Shown here: one piece after another, positions 1-6,757 of the stretch
Layout of the letters: the number at the start of each line of letters is the position of its first letter
Position numbering within the stretch: position 1 is the stretch's first letter
Assembly (NCBI GenBank): GCA_903863315.1
Contig: CAIPBN010000017.1
Span: 1 to 11,346, forward strand
Reading direction: 5' to 3'
Source of the DNA: an uncultured Verrucomicrobiota bacterium
Lineage (GTDB): Bacteria; Verrucomicrobiota; Verrucomicrobiia; Limisphaerales; SXTU01
DNA: 11,346 nucleotides
Notes under the pieces: generated by a model
Told to the model about the DNA's origin: nothing
Database searches by the model: none
Seen by the model: only the letters and a program-made list of their open reading frames with translations
Program-made: the position numbers and the translations under genes

Positions 1-75
1 ATGAACGATGAAGGATGAACGAGGGCGAGGCGGCGGGCGGGAGAAATGCCGAATTTAGAATGGCGAACGGGGCAC
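1..75. other. Left-edge noncoding stretch with short heptamer repeat
   Basis: This stretch lies downstream of the small minus-strand gene. Read on the minus strand, positions 21 to 1 are three tandem 7-mers: CGTTCAT, CCTTCAT, CGTTCAT. The repeat touches the window edge, so its full length is unknown. I see no strong GC-rich stem followed by a T-run that would mark a terminator for the minus-strand genes. No convincing gene is visible here. Confidence 0.4.
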
Positions 76-342
76 TCATGTCGGCGGCTTAGGATTCTTC
101 GGTTCCGACAGCTTCTTGATCATCTGGTCGAAGTCCGACTCGAACAGGCGGATCACGTTGTCGCCCCTGGCTGGCAGTTCCCGCTCCGGTCCCGTGGAGC
201 CACGACCTGGCATTTGGCCCTTGGGCCACAGAGGGACGATCGCGGCGGCGGGTGAGGCGGCGGGTTCCCCGGCCCGGGCTGGCGCCCCTGCGGCGAGGCA
301 GAGGGCCGCAGCGGTGATGGCGACCAGTGGGTTCGCTTTCAT
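76..342 (-). CDS. Small secreted protein resembling the N-terminal stub of an alpha/beta-hydrolase esterase
   Basis: An 88-residue protein. Residues 1-24 look like a Sec signal peptide: MKANPL start, an Ala/Leu-rich core and ARA|G as likely cleavage site. The mature part begins with an Ala/Pro linker and then PLWPKGQMPGRG (37-48) and a PERELPARGDNVIRL stretch. From memory this closely resembles the region just before the catalytic domain in secreted BD-FAE/dienelactone-hydrolase-like esterases of Verrucomicrobiota and Planctomycetota. Those proteins usually continue for 200-300 residues with a glycine-rich oxyanion region and a GxSxG nucleophile. Here the protein stops after a charged tail (ESDFDQMIKKLSEPKNPKPPT), so no catalytic residues exist. 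It starts 58 bp after the stop of the larger hydrolase gene and is probably co-transcribed with it. No Shine-Dalgarno is evident. It may be a truncated remnant or a genuine small exported protein, and I cannot choose firmly. The signal peptide is clear; the family link is inferred. Confidence 0.6.
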   Translation of the reverse strand: MKANPLVAITAAALCLAAGAPARAGEPAASPAAAIVPLWPKGQMPGRGSTGPERELPARGDNVIRLFESDFDQMIKKLSEPKNPKPPT

Positions 343-400
343 GTGGCTGCTTGGGATTGGCTTTTTGGTCGCTCCGCTCAGAACGGGCTGAAGGGCGCGG

Positions 401-2401
401 TTACTTCCGGTTCAACTTCTCCTGCTCCAGTGATTTCTTGATGGCGTCGTTGAAGTTCTTTTGGAAATCCTCCGGGCGGAGCGCGGTGCCGCTGGTGGCT
501 TGCGGCGAATACTCGCCGCCTTCCCAGCGCAGGTGGCGGATTTCGCGCGGGCCCTGCCAAGCTTTACCGTCCGCTTTCACCTTCTGGCCGTCTTTTACCG
601 TCGTGCCGCTGGGCGAGATGCTGAACTCGGTGACGGTCTGCCAGTTGGCGAGCGGGGCCGTGACCTTGGGATCCGTGGCGGCGAGCTCGCTGAGTTTCAC
701 GGAGACGGTCTGCCAGTCCTGGGAGGCGTTCAGCTTTTTGACGACCGTGTAGTCCACTGTCGGCTTGCCGGGAAGCATGGCCCCCCAGGCGTTGCAGTTG
801 AAGGTCAGCACGAGCTGGTTGTCGCTCTCGCTCTTGACTTCGAAGTGCAGCGTGGCGCCGTCGGGGCCGCGCCACTTCGGATCCTTCAGCTTCCGGGTGG
901 TGGCGGTCCACAAGGGCGGATGGCCCCAGTTCAGGCGATACCAATCCTGCCAGCCACGCGCGCCGTCGTCGATGGAGCGATCCGGTTTGTCCGTGGGCTT
1001 GACCCCGGCCGCCTGCAACCGTGCTGGAGCAGCCGAGAGCACGCGAGAGCTGATGGCAAAGGTGGTGCTGTTCCCGCGCCCGGCTGCTTGCGGCCCGGTG
1101 CGATAGGCGGCGGGAGTTTCATAGACCACATTGGCGAAGGCAAAGATCGGCTGCGCCAGCGTCATCACCGGGCAGGCCGCGTGCCATTGCTTGCTGCTCT
1201 TCACCGCCTTCGCATCACGCCAGAAGCGCGTCAGCGCGTGCGGGTCGAGCGAGTAGTAGATGTCCACGCGTTGCACCGGCTGCGAATCATCGGGGGTCAC
1301 GGTGATGCGCGGCAGGCCGTCGCTTGTTTTCAGCTCCAGCGTGATTTGTGGCGTCCGCGGCATTTGGAAAGCCGCACCCTTCAGGTGCTGCTCAAACCAA
1401 AGATATTCGGTGATGGCGTGCTCGTCGGTGTGGTGGTGATTCAGGTGCGGGGAGATGCTGAAACGCACGCGGTCATCGGGCAGGCTGCGCCAGTTCCAGG
1501 CCATGTTGTCGATGTGCGCGTGGAAGTCGTTGGTGGGCGAAAGCCAGAGCACCGGACAGGTGATGAGCGGGAGGTAAGCGTTGTCGGAAACGCAGGCCAG
1601 CTCCATGGCCGTGCGCTTGGTTCTGCTGCCGCCGGGCACCACGGCTTCACTTTCCACCAGGTCCCCCGAGCCGCCGCACGATGGCACCGCTGCTTTGATG
1701 CGCTGGTCAATGCCCGCGAGGTTGGTCGTCAGCTTGCCACCCATGGAATGCCCGCGCGCACCGATGCGGGTCGCGTCCACCTCCGGTTGCTGCTCGAGAA
1801 AAGTGATGGCGCGGCGCGCGGCCATCAGGACCAGAAACCAATTGCTGTTCCGGGGCGACTCCACCGCGTCGAGCGTGAACTCATCCGGCGAGAGCGCGCC
1901 GGCGAAATGGTTCGCCTGGTTGCGCTGCGGCGGGTGGGTGGCGTCCAGTTTGCCCCAGTCGGTCTGCGGCCCGCCCCAGGTCTCCTGGCCAAGACTCATC
2001 TTGTTGCCGCCCCAATTGATCGAGATGCCCGCATAGCCGCGCTTGGCGTAGGTCACCACGCTGTTGAGCGATGCCGACTGCCCGCCGCCGTGCATTTCCA
2101 GGATGGCGGGCAGTTTCATCCCCCCTTTGGGAAAGGCGTAGAAGCCCGCGACCCGCGATGGCGCTCCTTTGAAAACCCCGACTTGGTAACGGACAATCCG
2201 GCAGACCACGCCATCTTGCTCCCACTCCCTGAGCACTTCGACGTCGAGTTGGGTGGTTTTGTCGAGGACCGCATAGCCGTCCCAGAGTTGATTCAGAGTC
2301 TGCGGGATGCCCGGCGTCTGGGCGGAGGATTCCAGCCAGGGGAGCACCGTGGTAAGTCCAGTGGCGCAGAGAAAATGCCGGCGGGGGATGCGGTGCTTCA
2401 T
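401..2401 (-). CDS. Tat-exported alpha/beta hydrolase (acetyl-xylan-esterase/dienelactone-hydrolase-like) with C-terminal accessory domain
   Basis: A 666-residue protein. I chose the ATG at 2401 because the protein then opens with a twin-arginine leader, MKHRIPRRHFL, a hydrophobic stretch and a plausible cleavage near SSAQ (about residue 28). The reading frame stays open 87 codons further upstream, but that part is low-complexity and runs into the REP-like repeats. Residues about 35-345 form an alpha/beta hydrolase: EMHGGG (102-107) is the probable oxyanion region, GHSMGG (217-222) carries nucleophile Ser219, SPTNDFH (288-294) probably gives the acid Asp292, and the HLNHHHTDEH cluster (319-328) probably supplies the catalytic His. 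Residues about 350-450 look like a beta-sandwich linker. Residues about 485-640 are a Trp-rich beta domain (DWYRLNWGHPPLW) of possible carbohydrate-binding type. A role as a periplasmic or exported carbohydrate/polysaccharide esterase is an inference; the substrate is unknown. A peptidase function is also possible for this fold. The 88-residue gene follows 58 bp downstream. Confidence 0.82.
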   Translation of the reverse strand: MKHRIPRRHFLCATGLTTVLPWLESSAQTPGIPQTLNQLWDGYAVLDKTTQLDVEVLREWEQDGVVCRIVRYQVGVFKGAPSRVAGFYAFPKGGMKLPAILEMHGGGQSASLNSVVTYAKRGYAGISINWGGNKMSLGQETWGGPQTDWGKLDATHPPQRNQANHFAGALSPDEFTLDAVESPRNSNWFLVLMAARRAITFLEQQPEVDATRIGARGHSMGGKLTTNLAGIDQRIKAAVPSCGGSGDLVESEAVVPGGSRTKRTAMELACVSDNAYLPLITCPVLWLSPTNDFHAHIDNMAWNWRSLPDDRVRFSISPHLNHHHTDEHAITEYLWFEQHLKGAAFQMPRTPQITLELKTSDGLPRITVTPDDSQPVQRVDIYYSLDPHALTRFWRDAKAVKSSKQWHAACPVMTLAQPIFAFANVVYETPAAYRTGPQAAGRGNSTTFAISSRVLSAAPARLQAAGVKPTDKPDRSIDDGARGWQDWYRLNWGHPPLWTATTRKLKDPKWRGPDGATLHFEVKSESDNQLVLTFNCNAWGAMLPGKPTVDYTVVKKLNASQDWQTVSVKLSELAATDPKVTAPLANWQTVTEFSISPSGTTVKDGQKVKADGKAWQGPREIRHLRWEGGEYSPQATSGTALRPEDFQKNFNDAIKKSLEQEKLNRK

Positions 2402-2486
2402 AATTTGCTGATGACCTGCGGTGCTCCGTGGAACGGCGTGAGTTTTGCCAGACGAGGTCGTGGGAGCAAGGGGTTTTGAAGAAGTT

Positions 2487-2556
2487 GAGAGTTGAAGGGG
2501 CGGTGCAGGGCGGGATGGTGGAGGGGGGCAAGTTCGACACCGCCCCTCAATCTCTC
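2487..2556. repeat. Imperfect inverted repeat with GGGGCGGTG core
   Basis: The left arm is at 2487-2505 (GAGAGTTGAAGGGGCGGTG) and the right arm at 2538-2556 (CACCGCCCCTCAATCTCTC). The inner 9 bases, GGGGCGGTG against CACCGCCCC, pair perfectly. The outer part pairs with one single-base bulge on each side. The loop is 32 nt. It could be part of a small interspersed element together with the neighbouring REP-like pair, or a long hairpin in the leader of either flanking gene. There is no T-run, so it is not a classical intrinsic terminator. Confidence 0.6.
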
Positions 2557-2562
2557 GCCTGG

Positions 2563-2666
2563 ACCTGTGCCGGCGGTTTGCAACCGCCGTTTGGGGGGAG
2601 CAGCAGTTCGTGGTGGTTCCAAGCCATTCACCCGCAACGCGGCGACTGCAAATCGCCGGCACGGGT
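2563..2666. repeat. Pair of facing REP-like hairpins (BIME-like)
   Basis: Two 27-nt arms, 2563-2589 and 2640-2666, are inverted copies of each other with about 23 of 27 positions matching. Each arm is also a hairpin by itself. The left one holds CGGCGGTT-tgc-AACCGCCG (2571-2589, 8-bp perfect stem, 3-nt loop). The right one holds CGGCGA...TCGCCG (2640-2658, 6-bp stem extended past one mismatch). Two inward-facing palindromes with a 50-nt spacer is the layout of REP doublets mobilised by RAYT-type transposases in other bacteria. I recall similar GCCGGCG-TTTGCA-type elements as frequent in Pedosphaera-like Verrucomicrobiota genomes, but I cannot check copy number here. No transposase gene is in the window. 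Confidence 0.7.
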
Positions 2667-2798
2667 TCAGTGGCTCAAATTGCGGGACTTGGCGGACCGT
2701 GGATTCACTCCGCGTTCGGGGCGGAGAGGGAAGAACAGGCGAATCGGCCGGCGGCGATTTCCTTTGCACTCGCGGCTTTCATTTGCGGCAATCCCCGG

Positions 2799-3209
2799 GT
2801 GCGCACACTCGCCCTTGATCACGGAACCGTTCGCGTTGGCGTCGCTGTCAGCGATGAGCTGGGCATGATTGCCCGGCCGCTGGAGTTCATCCCGGCGGAG
2901 CCGTGGGAGGAGTTTCTGGCGCGGTTCAACCAGTTGCTCGCCGAGTTGCAGCCGGAGCAGATCATCATCGGGATGCCGCGCAACATGGACGGGTCGATGG
3001 GGCCGGCGGCGGAGAAGGTCCGGGAATTCATCGCCAAGCTGCGCACGACCATCACCGTGCCGATTCGCACCTGGGACGAACGACTGACGACGGTGCAAGC
3101 GCAGCGCATGCTCCGCCAGGCGGGCCACAAGGCGAAGGACCAGAAGGGAAAGATGGACCAGACCGCGGCGGCGATTTTGCTCCAGAGCTTCCTGGACAGC
3201 CAGAGCTGA
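2799..3209 (+). CDS. ruvX: RuvX/YqgF-family putative pre-16S rRNA nuclease / Holliday-junction resolvase
   Basis: A 136-residue protein, the usual length for this family (about 135-150). It has an RNase H-like fold acting in 16S rRNA 5'-end maturation and, by homology, in cleavage of branched DNA. Family motifs are in order: LALDHGTVRVGVAVSD (4-19) with catalytic Asp7, IIIGMPRNMDGSMG (55-68), WDERLTT (92-98) with Glu94, and KMDQTAAAILLQSFL (118-132) with Asp120. All three acidic metal ligands are therefore present. I chose the GTG at 2799 because it sits directly before the first beta strand. Longer starts would add about 60 residues that cross the REP-like repeats. No clear Shine-Dalgarno precedes it. 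It stands 42 bp before truA on the same strand and is probably co-transcribed with it. Confidence 0.93.
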   Translation: MRTLALDHGTVRVGVAVSDELGMIARPLEFIPAEPWEEFLARFNQLLAELQPEQIIIGMPRNMDGSMGPAAEKVREFIAKLRTTITVPIRTWDERLTTVQAQRMLRQAGHKAKDQKGKMDQTAAAILLQSFLDSQS

Positions 3210-3251
3210 ACTTTCTTCTGTGTCCATCTGCGGCTAAGAACTGGCGTGCGC

Positions 3252-4034
3252 ATGGTCAAACTCAAACTCACCATCGCCTACGACGGCTCCGGCTACGATG
3301 GCTGGCAGACGCAGAAGACGGGCGTGGGCGTGCAGGAAAAGGTGGAGCAGGCGCTGGCGAAGTTGTTTCCCAGCCAGCCCAAGGTCTTTGGCTCCAGTCG
3401 CACCGACACCGGAGTGCATGCGTTGGGCATGGCGGCGCACTTTGAAGTGCTGCCGGCCGAATGGCGCATGACCACGGCGCGGCTGCTGCTGGCGCTCAAC
3501 GCGCACTTGCCGGAGGACATCCGCGTCCAGTCGGCCAAGCGCGTGCCGGCGGAGTTTCACGCGCGGTTCAGCGCGGCGGGCAAGGAGTATCGCTACCTGG
3601 TCTGGAATCACCCGGCCATGAACCCGCTGCTGCGCACGCAGGCCTGGCACTTCAAGCGCAAGCTGGACCTCGCGGCCATGCGGGCCGCCGCAGGGCAGTT
3701 CGTCGGCAGGCACGATTTCCGATCGTTCCGCGTGAATCCTTCCTACGACACGGATTCCACGGTCCGGACCCTGGCGCGTTGTGACATCAAGCGACGCGGT
3801 CCGCTGCTGACATTCGTCATCGAGGGTGATGGCTTCCTCTACCGCATGTGCCGCGGCATCGTGGGCACGCTCGTGCAGGTGGGGGAGGGAAAGATCGCGG
3901 CCACGGCGGTCCGCGACATCCTCGCGCACCGCGACCGCCAGCGCGCCGGGATGACCGCCCCGGCGCATGGGCTGGTCTTGTGGCGCGTGCTCTACGACGC
4001 AAAGAACCTGCACCCCAAACCCCGGCCGGAATGA
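3252..4034 (+). CDS. truA: tRNA pseudouridine(38-40) synthase TruA
   Basis: A 260-residue protein of normal TruA length. TruA converts uridines 38, 39 and 40 of the tRNA anticodon stem to pseudouridine in the cytoplasm. The N-terminal LTIAYDGSGYDGWQTQ motif (6-21) and the catalytic loop SSRTDTGVHALG (48-59) with nucleophile Asp52 are diagnostic. Other conserved parts are FHARFSAAGKEYRYLVWN (102-119), DGFLYRMCRGIVGTLVQVG (193-211) with its Tyr/Arg signature, and TAPAHGLVLW (235-244). The ATG at 3252 is preferred because the fold begins at once. A GTG two codons upstream (3246) is possible. Its stop codon overlaps the start of trmL (ATGA, 4031-4034), indicating translational coupling of two tRNA-modification enzymes that both act at or near the anticodon. 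Confidence 0.96.
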   Translation: MVKLKLTIAYDGSGYDGWQTQKTGVGVQEKVEQALAKLFPSQPKVFGSSRTDTGVHALGMAAHFEVLPAEWRMTTARLLLALNAHLPEDIRVQSAKRVPAEFHARFSAAGKEYRYLVWNHPAMNPLLRTQAWHFKRKLDLAAMRAAAGQFVGRHDFRSFRVNPSYDTDSTVRTLARCDIKRRGPLLTFVIEGDGFLYRMCRGIVGTLVQVGEGKIAATAVRDILAHRDRQRAGMTAPAHGLVLWRVLYDAKNLHPKPRPE

Positions 4035-4495
4035 ACCTCGTCCTCGTCGAGCCCGAAATCCCGCCCAACACCGGCAACATCGCCCGCCTGTGCGCCGCGA
4101 CGCGCACCACGCTGCATCTCATCGAGCCGTTCGGCTTCAAGCTGGACGATGCCACGCTCAAGCGCGCTGGCATGGACTATTGGCGGCATGTCACCTGGCA
4201 TCGCTGGCGCAACTGGCCGGAGTTCGCCGCCCAAGTGCCGGCCGAGGCGCGGCTCTGGTTGATCGAGTCCGGCGGACCCCGACGCTACGACGAAGTGACC
4301 TTTGCGCCGCAGGATTATCTCATCTTCGGCCGCGAGACGGCGGGGTTGCCCAAGGCGTTGCTGGAGGGGAACCGCGAGCGCTGGCTGCGCATCCCCATGT
4401 TCAATCCCGAGGCGCGTTCCTTGAACCTGGCCAACTGCGCCGCGCTGGTGCTTTACGAGGCCTTGCGCCAGCAGGGCTTTGCTGCGGAGGAATAG
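4031..4495 (+). CDS. trmL: tRNA (cytidine(34)-2'-O)-methyltransferase TrmL
   Basis: A 154-residue SPOUT-class methyltransferase, the usual TrmL length (about 150-160). It transfers a methyl group from S-adenosylmethionine to the ribose of the wobble base (C34/U34) in tRNA-Leu isoacceptors. The knot motifs are all visible: NTGNIARLCAAT (13-24), GRETAGLP (100-107) and IPMFNPEARSLNLANCAALVLYEAL (121-145). There is no extra N-terminal RNA-binding domain, which fits the homodimeric minimalist TrmL/YibK type rather than TrmH or RlmB. It is coupled to truA through an ATGA overlap. The stop is followed by a 139-bp gap (to the preferred regulator start) that holds a dyad symmetry. Confidence 0.94.
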   Translation: MNLVLVEPEIPPNTGNIARLCAATRTTLHLIEPFGFKLDDATLKRAGMDYWRHVTWHRWRNWPEFAAQVPAEARLWLIESGGPRRYDEVTFAPQDYLIFGRETAGLPKALLEGNRERWLRIPMFNPEARSLNLANCAALVLYEALRQQGFAAEE

Positions 4496-4562
4496 GCGTT
4501 GGGGGGGAAGCGGCATGGGGTGGCTCCATTTGCTCGGAGCGCATCAGCGCGTGCGGGAAGTG

Positions 4563-4595
4563 ATTCTGAACGGGTTTTAATGTTCCGTTCGGAAT
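4563..4595 (+). promoter_or_regulatory. Dyad symmetry upstream of the response-regulator operon
   Basis: An 11-bp stem pairs ATTCTGAACGG (4563-4573) with CCGTTCGGAAT (4585-4595), with one G-T wobble and an 11-nt AT-rich loop (4574-4584). It lies between trmL and the two-component operon. There is no following T-run, so an intrinsic terminator is unlikely. It may be an operator for autoregulation by the adjacent OmpR-family regulator or a leader hairpin. Overlapping it is an 8-bp direct repeat TTTAATGT at 4576-4583 and 4598-4605, 22 bp apart (about two helical turns). TTTAAT also resembles a -10 box. No good -35 is visible. The function is inferred. Confidence 0.4.
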
Positions 4596-4634
4596 TCTTT
4601 AATGTCTCGCCCCGATGCTGTGGTCGAACACGAC

Positions 4635-5315
4635 ATGCGATTGCTCCTGGCAGAAGATGACCGGAAGGTTTCGGACTTTGTGGCGCGCGGCCTGCGCGCC
4701 GAGCGGTTCGCCGTGGATCTGGCGTTCGACGGGCAGAGCGCCTGCGAGTTCGCCACCAGTTTCCAATACGACGCCATCATCCTCGACCTGATGCTGCCCG
4801 TTCTGAACGGGACCGAGGTGCTCAAGCGCATCCGCCGTCAGCATCCGGAAGTGCCGGTGCTCATCCTGACTGCGAAGGATGACACTGCTGCGAAGGTCGA
4901 GAACTTCGAGGCGGGGGCGGACGACTACCTGACCAAGCCCTTCGCCTTCGCGGAGCTGGCCGTGCGCGTGAAGGCGCTCCTCCGGCGCGGCCCCGTGGCG
5001 CGCAGCAGCACCTTGCGCGTGGCGGATCTGGAGCTGGACCGGCTCACGCAGCAGGTGCGGCGCGGCGGGACGCGCATCGAGCTCACGGGCAAGGAATACG
5101 CGCTGCTCGAATACCTCATGGCCCACGCGGGCCGCGTGCTTTCCCGCACGATGATCATCGAGCACGTCTGGGATGAGAGCTTCGAGGGCCTGACCAACAT
5201 CGTGGACGTGTATGTCCGCCACCTGCGCGCGAAGGTGGATGATCCTTTTCCCACCAAGCTCATCCGGACGGTGCGCGGCGTGGGCTACAGCCTGAGCGAG
5301 TGCACCCCCGTATGA
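4635..5315 (+). CDS. OmpR/CusR-type two-component response regulator
   Basis: A 226-residue DNA-binding regulator. The receiver domain (1-115) carries the acidic pair Asp8-Asp9, the phosphoacceptor Asp51 in IILDLMLPVLNG, Thr79 in ILTAKDD and Lys101 in YLTKPF. The C-terminal winged helix (about 126-220) has LTGKEYALLEYLM, the recognition region TNIVDVYVRHLRAKVD and the final TVRGVGYSL wing. I prefer the ATG at 4635 because MRLLLAEDDR is the canonical beginning. An in-frame ATG at 4602 adds 11 residues and has GGA 8 nt ahead of it, so it cannot be excluded. The stop overlaps the kinase start by 4 bp. It is the first gene of an efflux operon and is therefore likely to control it, possibly through the dyad and direct repeats at 4563-4605. 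It is closest in style to CusR/CopR-like regulators, but the signal is unknown. Confidence 0.94.
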   Translation: MRLLLAEDDRKVSDFVARGLRAERFAVDLAFDGQSACEFATSFQYDAIILDLMLPVLNGTEVLKRIRRQHPEVPVLILTAKDDTAAKVENFEAGADDYLTKPFAFAELAVRVKALLRRGPVARSSTLRVADLELDRLTQQVRRGGTRIELTGKEYALLEYLMAHAGRVLSRTMIIEHVWDESFEGLTNIVDVYVRHLRAKVDDPFPTKLIRTVRGVGYSLSECTPV

Positions 5316-6757
5316 ACACCCGCTCCATCGGCTTCCAGCTCACCGCTTGGTATGCGGGCGTCATCGCGGTCGTCTTTCTGCTGCTGGGGGGCTTCATGTA
5401 TCTGGGCATGAAGCATCATTTGGAAAAGAGCCTGCGCGAGACGCAGGCCAAGCGCGCAGGCGTCATCGCCGAGACGCTCGTGGCACGCGTCGCGCAGTTG
5501 GGCGAGGAGCACGTCATTCAGGAGATCCGGGAGAGCTACGCGCCGGAGCTGAACAGCCGCTTCATCCGTGTGACCCGGCCGGACAGCACCGTGCTTTATG
5601 TCTGTGGCGTGCCGGCGGATTTGAGCTTCGACCCGGCCAAGGTGCCCTTGCCCGCGACGGCGCCCGCCCGGGCCTATGCGCGCGTGGAGTCGCCCCCGGA
5701 CAGCGAAAGCCTGCTGATAGTCACCGGCCCGGTGCCCACGGCGACCGGCACGTTTCGCATTGAGGTGGGGGCATCGCTCGGGCCGCTGCAGGCCGTGCTC
5801 CGCGAGTGGCTGGTGACGTTCACGTTGGCGTTCCCGCTCTTGCTCGCCGTGGCCGCAGGTGGGGGATGGTTCCTGGCCCGGCGCGCGCTGGAGCCGGTGC
5901 GGAAGATAATTCACGGCACCGAGCAGATTTCTTCCCACAACCTCGGCGAGCGGTTGCCCGTCCCGCGCACGGGCGACGAGCTGGAGCGCCTGTCCACCGC
6001 GCTGAACCAGATGATTGCCCGGCTGGACGAGGCCTTGAGCCACAACCGCCGCTTCATGGCCGATGCCTCGCACGAGCTGCGCACGCCGCTGACGATCCTG
6101 CGCGGCGAACTGGAGACGATGTTGCAGCAGACCGACGGCGCGCCCGAGTTGCAGGACCGTCTCGGCAGCGTGCTGGAGGAGGTTGAGCGGTTGGCGAAGA
6201 TTGTGGAAAACCTCTTTGCGCTGTCGCGGCTCGACGCCGGCGAGGCGCAGGCCGAGTCGGTGCAATTTGATTTGGGCCAGCTCGCCGCCACCACGGCGGA
6301 GCAGATGAGCCTGCTCGCCGAGGACAAGCAGGTGACGCTCAACTGCCTCGCGCCCCGGGTCGTGAGCGTCGAGGGCGACCGCGCCCGGCTCAAGCAGGTG
6401 GTCGTGAACCTCCTCGACAACGCGGTCAAATACACGCCGCCCGGCGGCTCGGTCACGTTGTCCGTCGTCGCCGCGCCGAACCTCGGCAAAGCCGTGCTGG
6501 AGGTCGCGGACACGGGCATGGGCATTCCTACCGGCGCGCTGCCGCACGTCTTCGAGCGCTTCTTCCGCGTGGACAAGGCCCGCTCGCGCGAACTCGGCGG
6601 CGCGGGTATCGGGCTGTCCATCGTGAAGGCGATTTGCTCCGCGCACGGCGGCCAGGTGGAGGTGGCTAGCGAGGAAGGGCGCGGTGCGCGGTTCCGCGTG
6701 CTCCTGCCGCTCGCGGAAACAGCGGAGGAAACCAAGGACAAACCAAATGCAGGATAG
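5312..6757 (+). CDS. Membrane sensor histidine kinase (HAMP, HisKA, HATPase_c)
   Basis: A 481-residue inner-membrane kinase paired with the preceding regulator. It has transmembrane segments at about 10-32 and 164-188, enclosing a periplasmic sensor of roughly 130 residues. A HAMP domain (about 189-242) follows, then the phosphoacceptor His254 in FMADASHELRTPL. The ATP-binding domain shows N-box NLLDNAVKYTPP (366-377), G1 ADTGMGIP (399-406), F-box FERFFR (414-419) and G2 GGAGIGLSIVKA (429-440). The ATG at 5312 overlaps the regulator stop. A GTG four codons upstream is less likely. The layout matches CusS/heavy-metal-sensor kinases, yet the periplasmic part has no Met- or His-rich cluster beyond a membrane-proximal MKHH, so a metal signal is not supported by sequence. 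The end overlaps the adaptor gene by 11 bp. Confidence 0.94.
   Translation: MNTRSIGFQLTAWYAGVIAVVFLLLGGFMYLGMKHHLEKSLRETQAKRAGVIAETLVARVAQLGEEHVIQEIRESYAPELNSRFIRVTRPDSTVLYVCGVPADLSFDPAKVPLPATAPARAYARVESPPDSESLLIVTGPVPTATGTFRIEVGASLGPLQAVLREWLVTFTLAFPLLLAVAAGGGWFLARRALEPVRKIIHGTEQISSHNLGERLPVPRTGDELERLSTALNQMIARLDEALSHNRRFMADASHELRTPLTILRGELETMLQQTDGAPELQDRLGSVLEEVERLAKIVENLFALSRLDAGEAQAESVQFDLGQLAATTAEQMSLLAEDKQVTLNCLAPRVVSVEGDRARLKQVVVNLLDNAVKYTPPGGSVTLSVVAAPNLGKAVLEVADTGMGIPTGALPHVFERFFRVDKARSRELGGAGIGLSIVKAICSAHGGQVEVASEEGRGARFRVLLPLAETAEETKDKPNAG

Larger units (their letters stand above)
2402..2798. other. Divergent intergenic region carrying two repeat structures
   Basis: This 397-bp stretch separates the minus-strand hydrolase from the plus-strand ruvX start. 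It must hold promoters for both directions, but I could not identify a convincing -35/-10 pair. It contains an inverted repeat at 2487-2556 and a facing pair of REP-like hairpins at 2563-2666, described separately. The remainder (2402-2486 and 2667-2798) shows no gene I can support. Open frames that cross it lack recognisable protein features. Confidence 0.6.

Noticed and set aside
461..2479. A 672-codon open frame on the plus strand opposite the hydrolase gene
   Set aside because: It is rich in Arg, Gly, Val and His with no recognisable domain and mirrors the codon structure of the real minus-strand gene, which has clear catalytic motifs. It is a GC-driven shadow.
2402..2662. Extension of the hydrolase by 87 residues at its N-terminus
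   Set aside because: The added part crosses both repeat structures, is low-complexity and would bury the twin-arginine leader that begins at 2401.
2610..2798. Extension of ruvX by 63 residues at its N-terminus
   Set aside because: It would overlap a REP-like arm, and the family fold begins at the GTG at 2799.
4563..4595. Intrinsic terminator for trmL
   Set aside because: The stem is present but is not followed by a T-run and its loop is long; an operator or leader hairpin is at least as likely.
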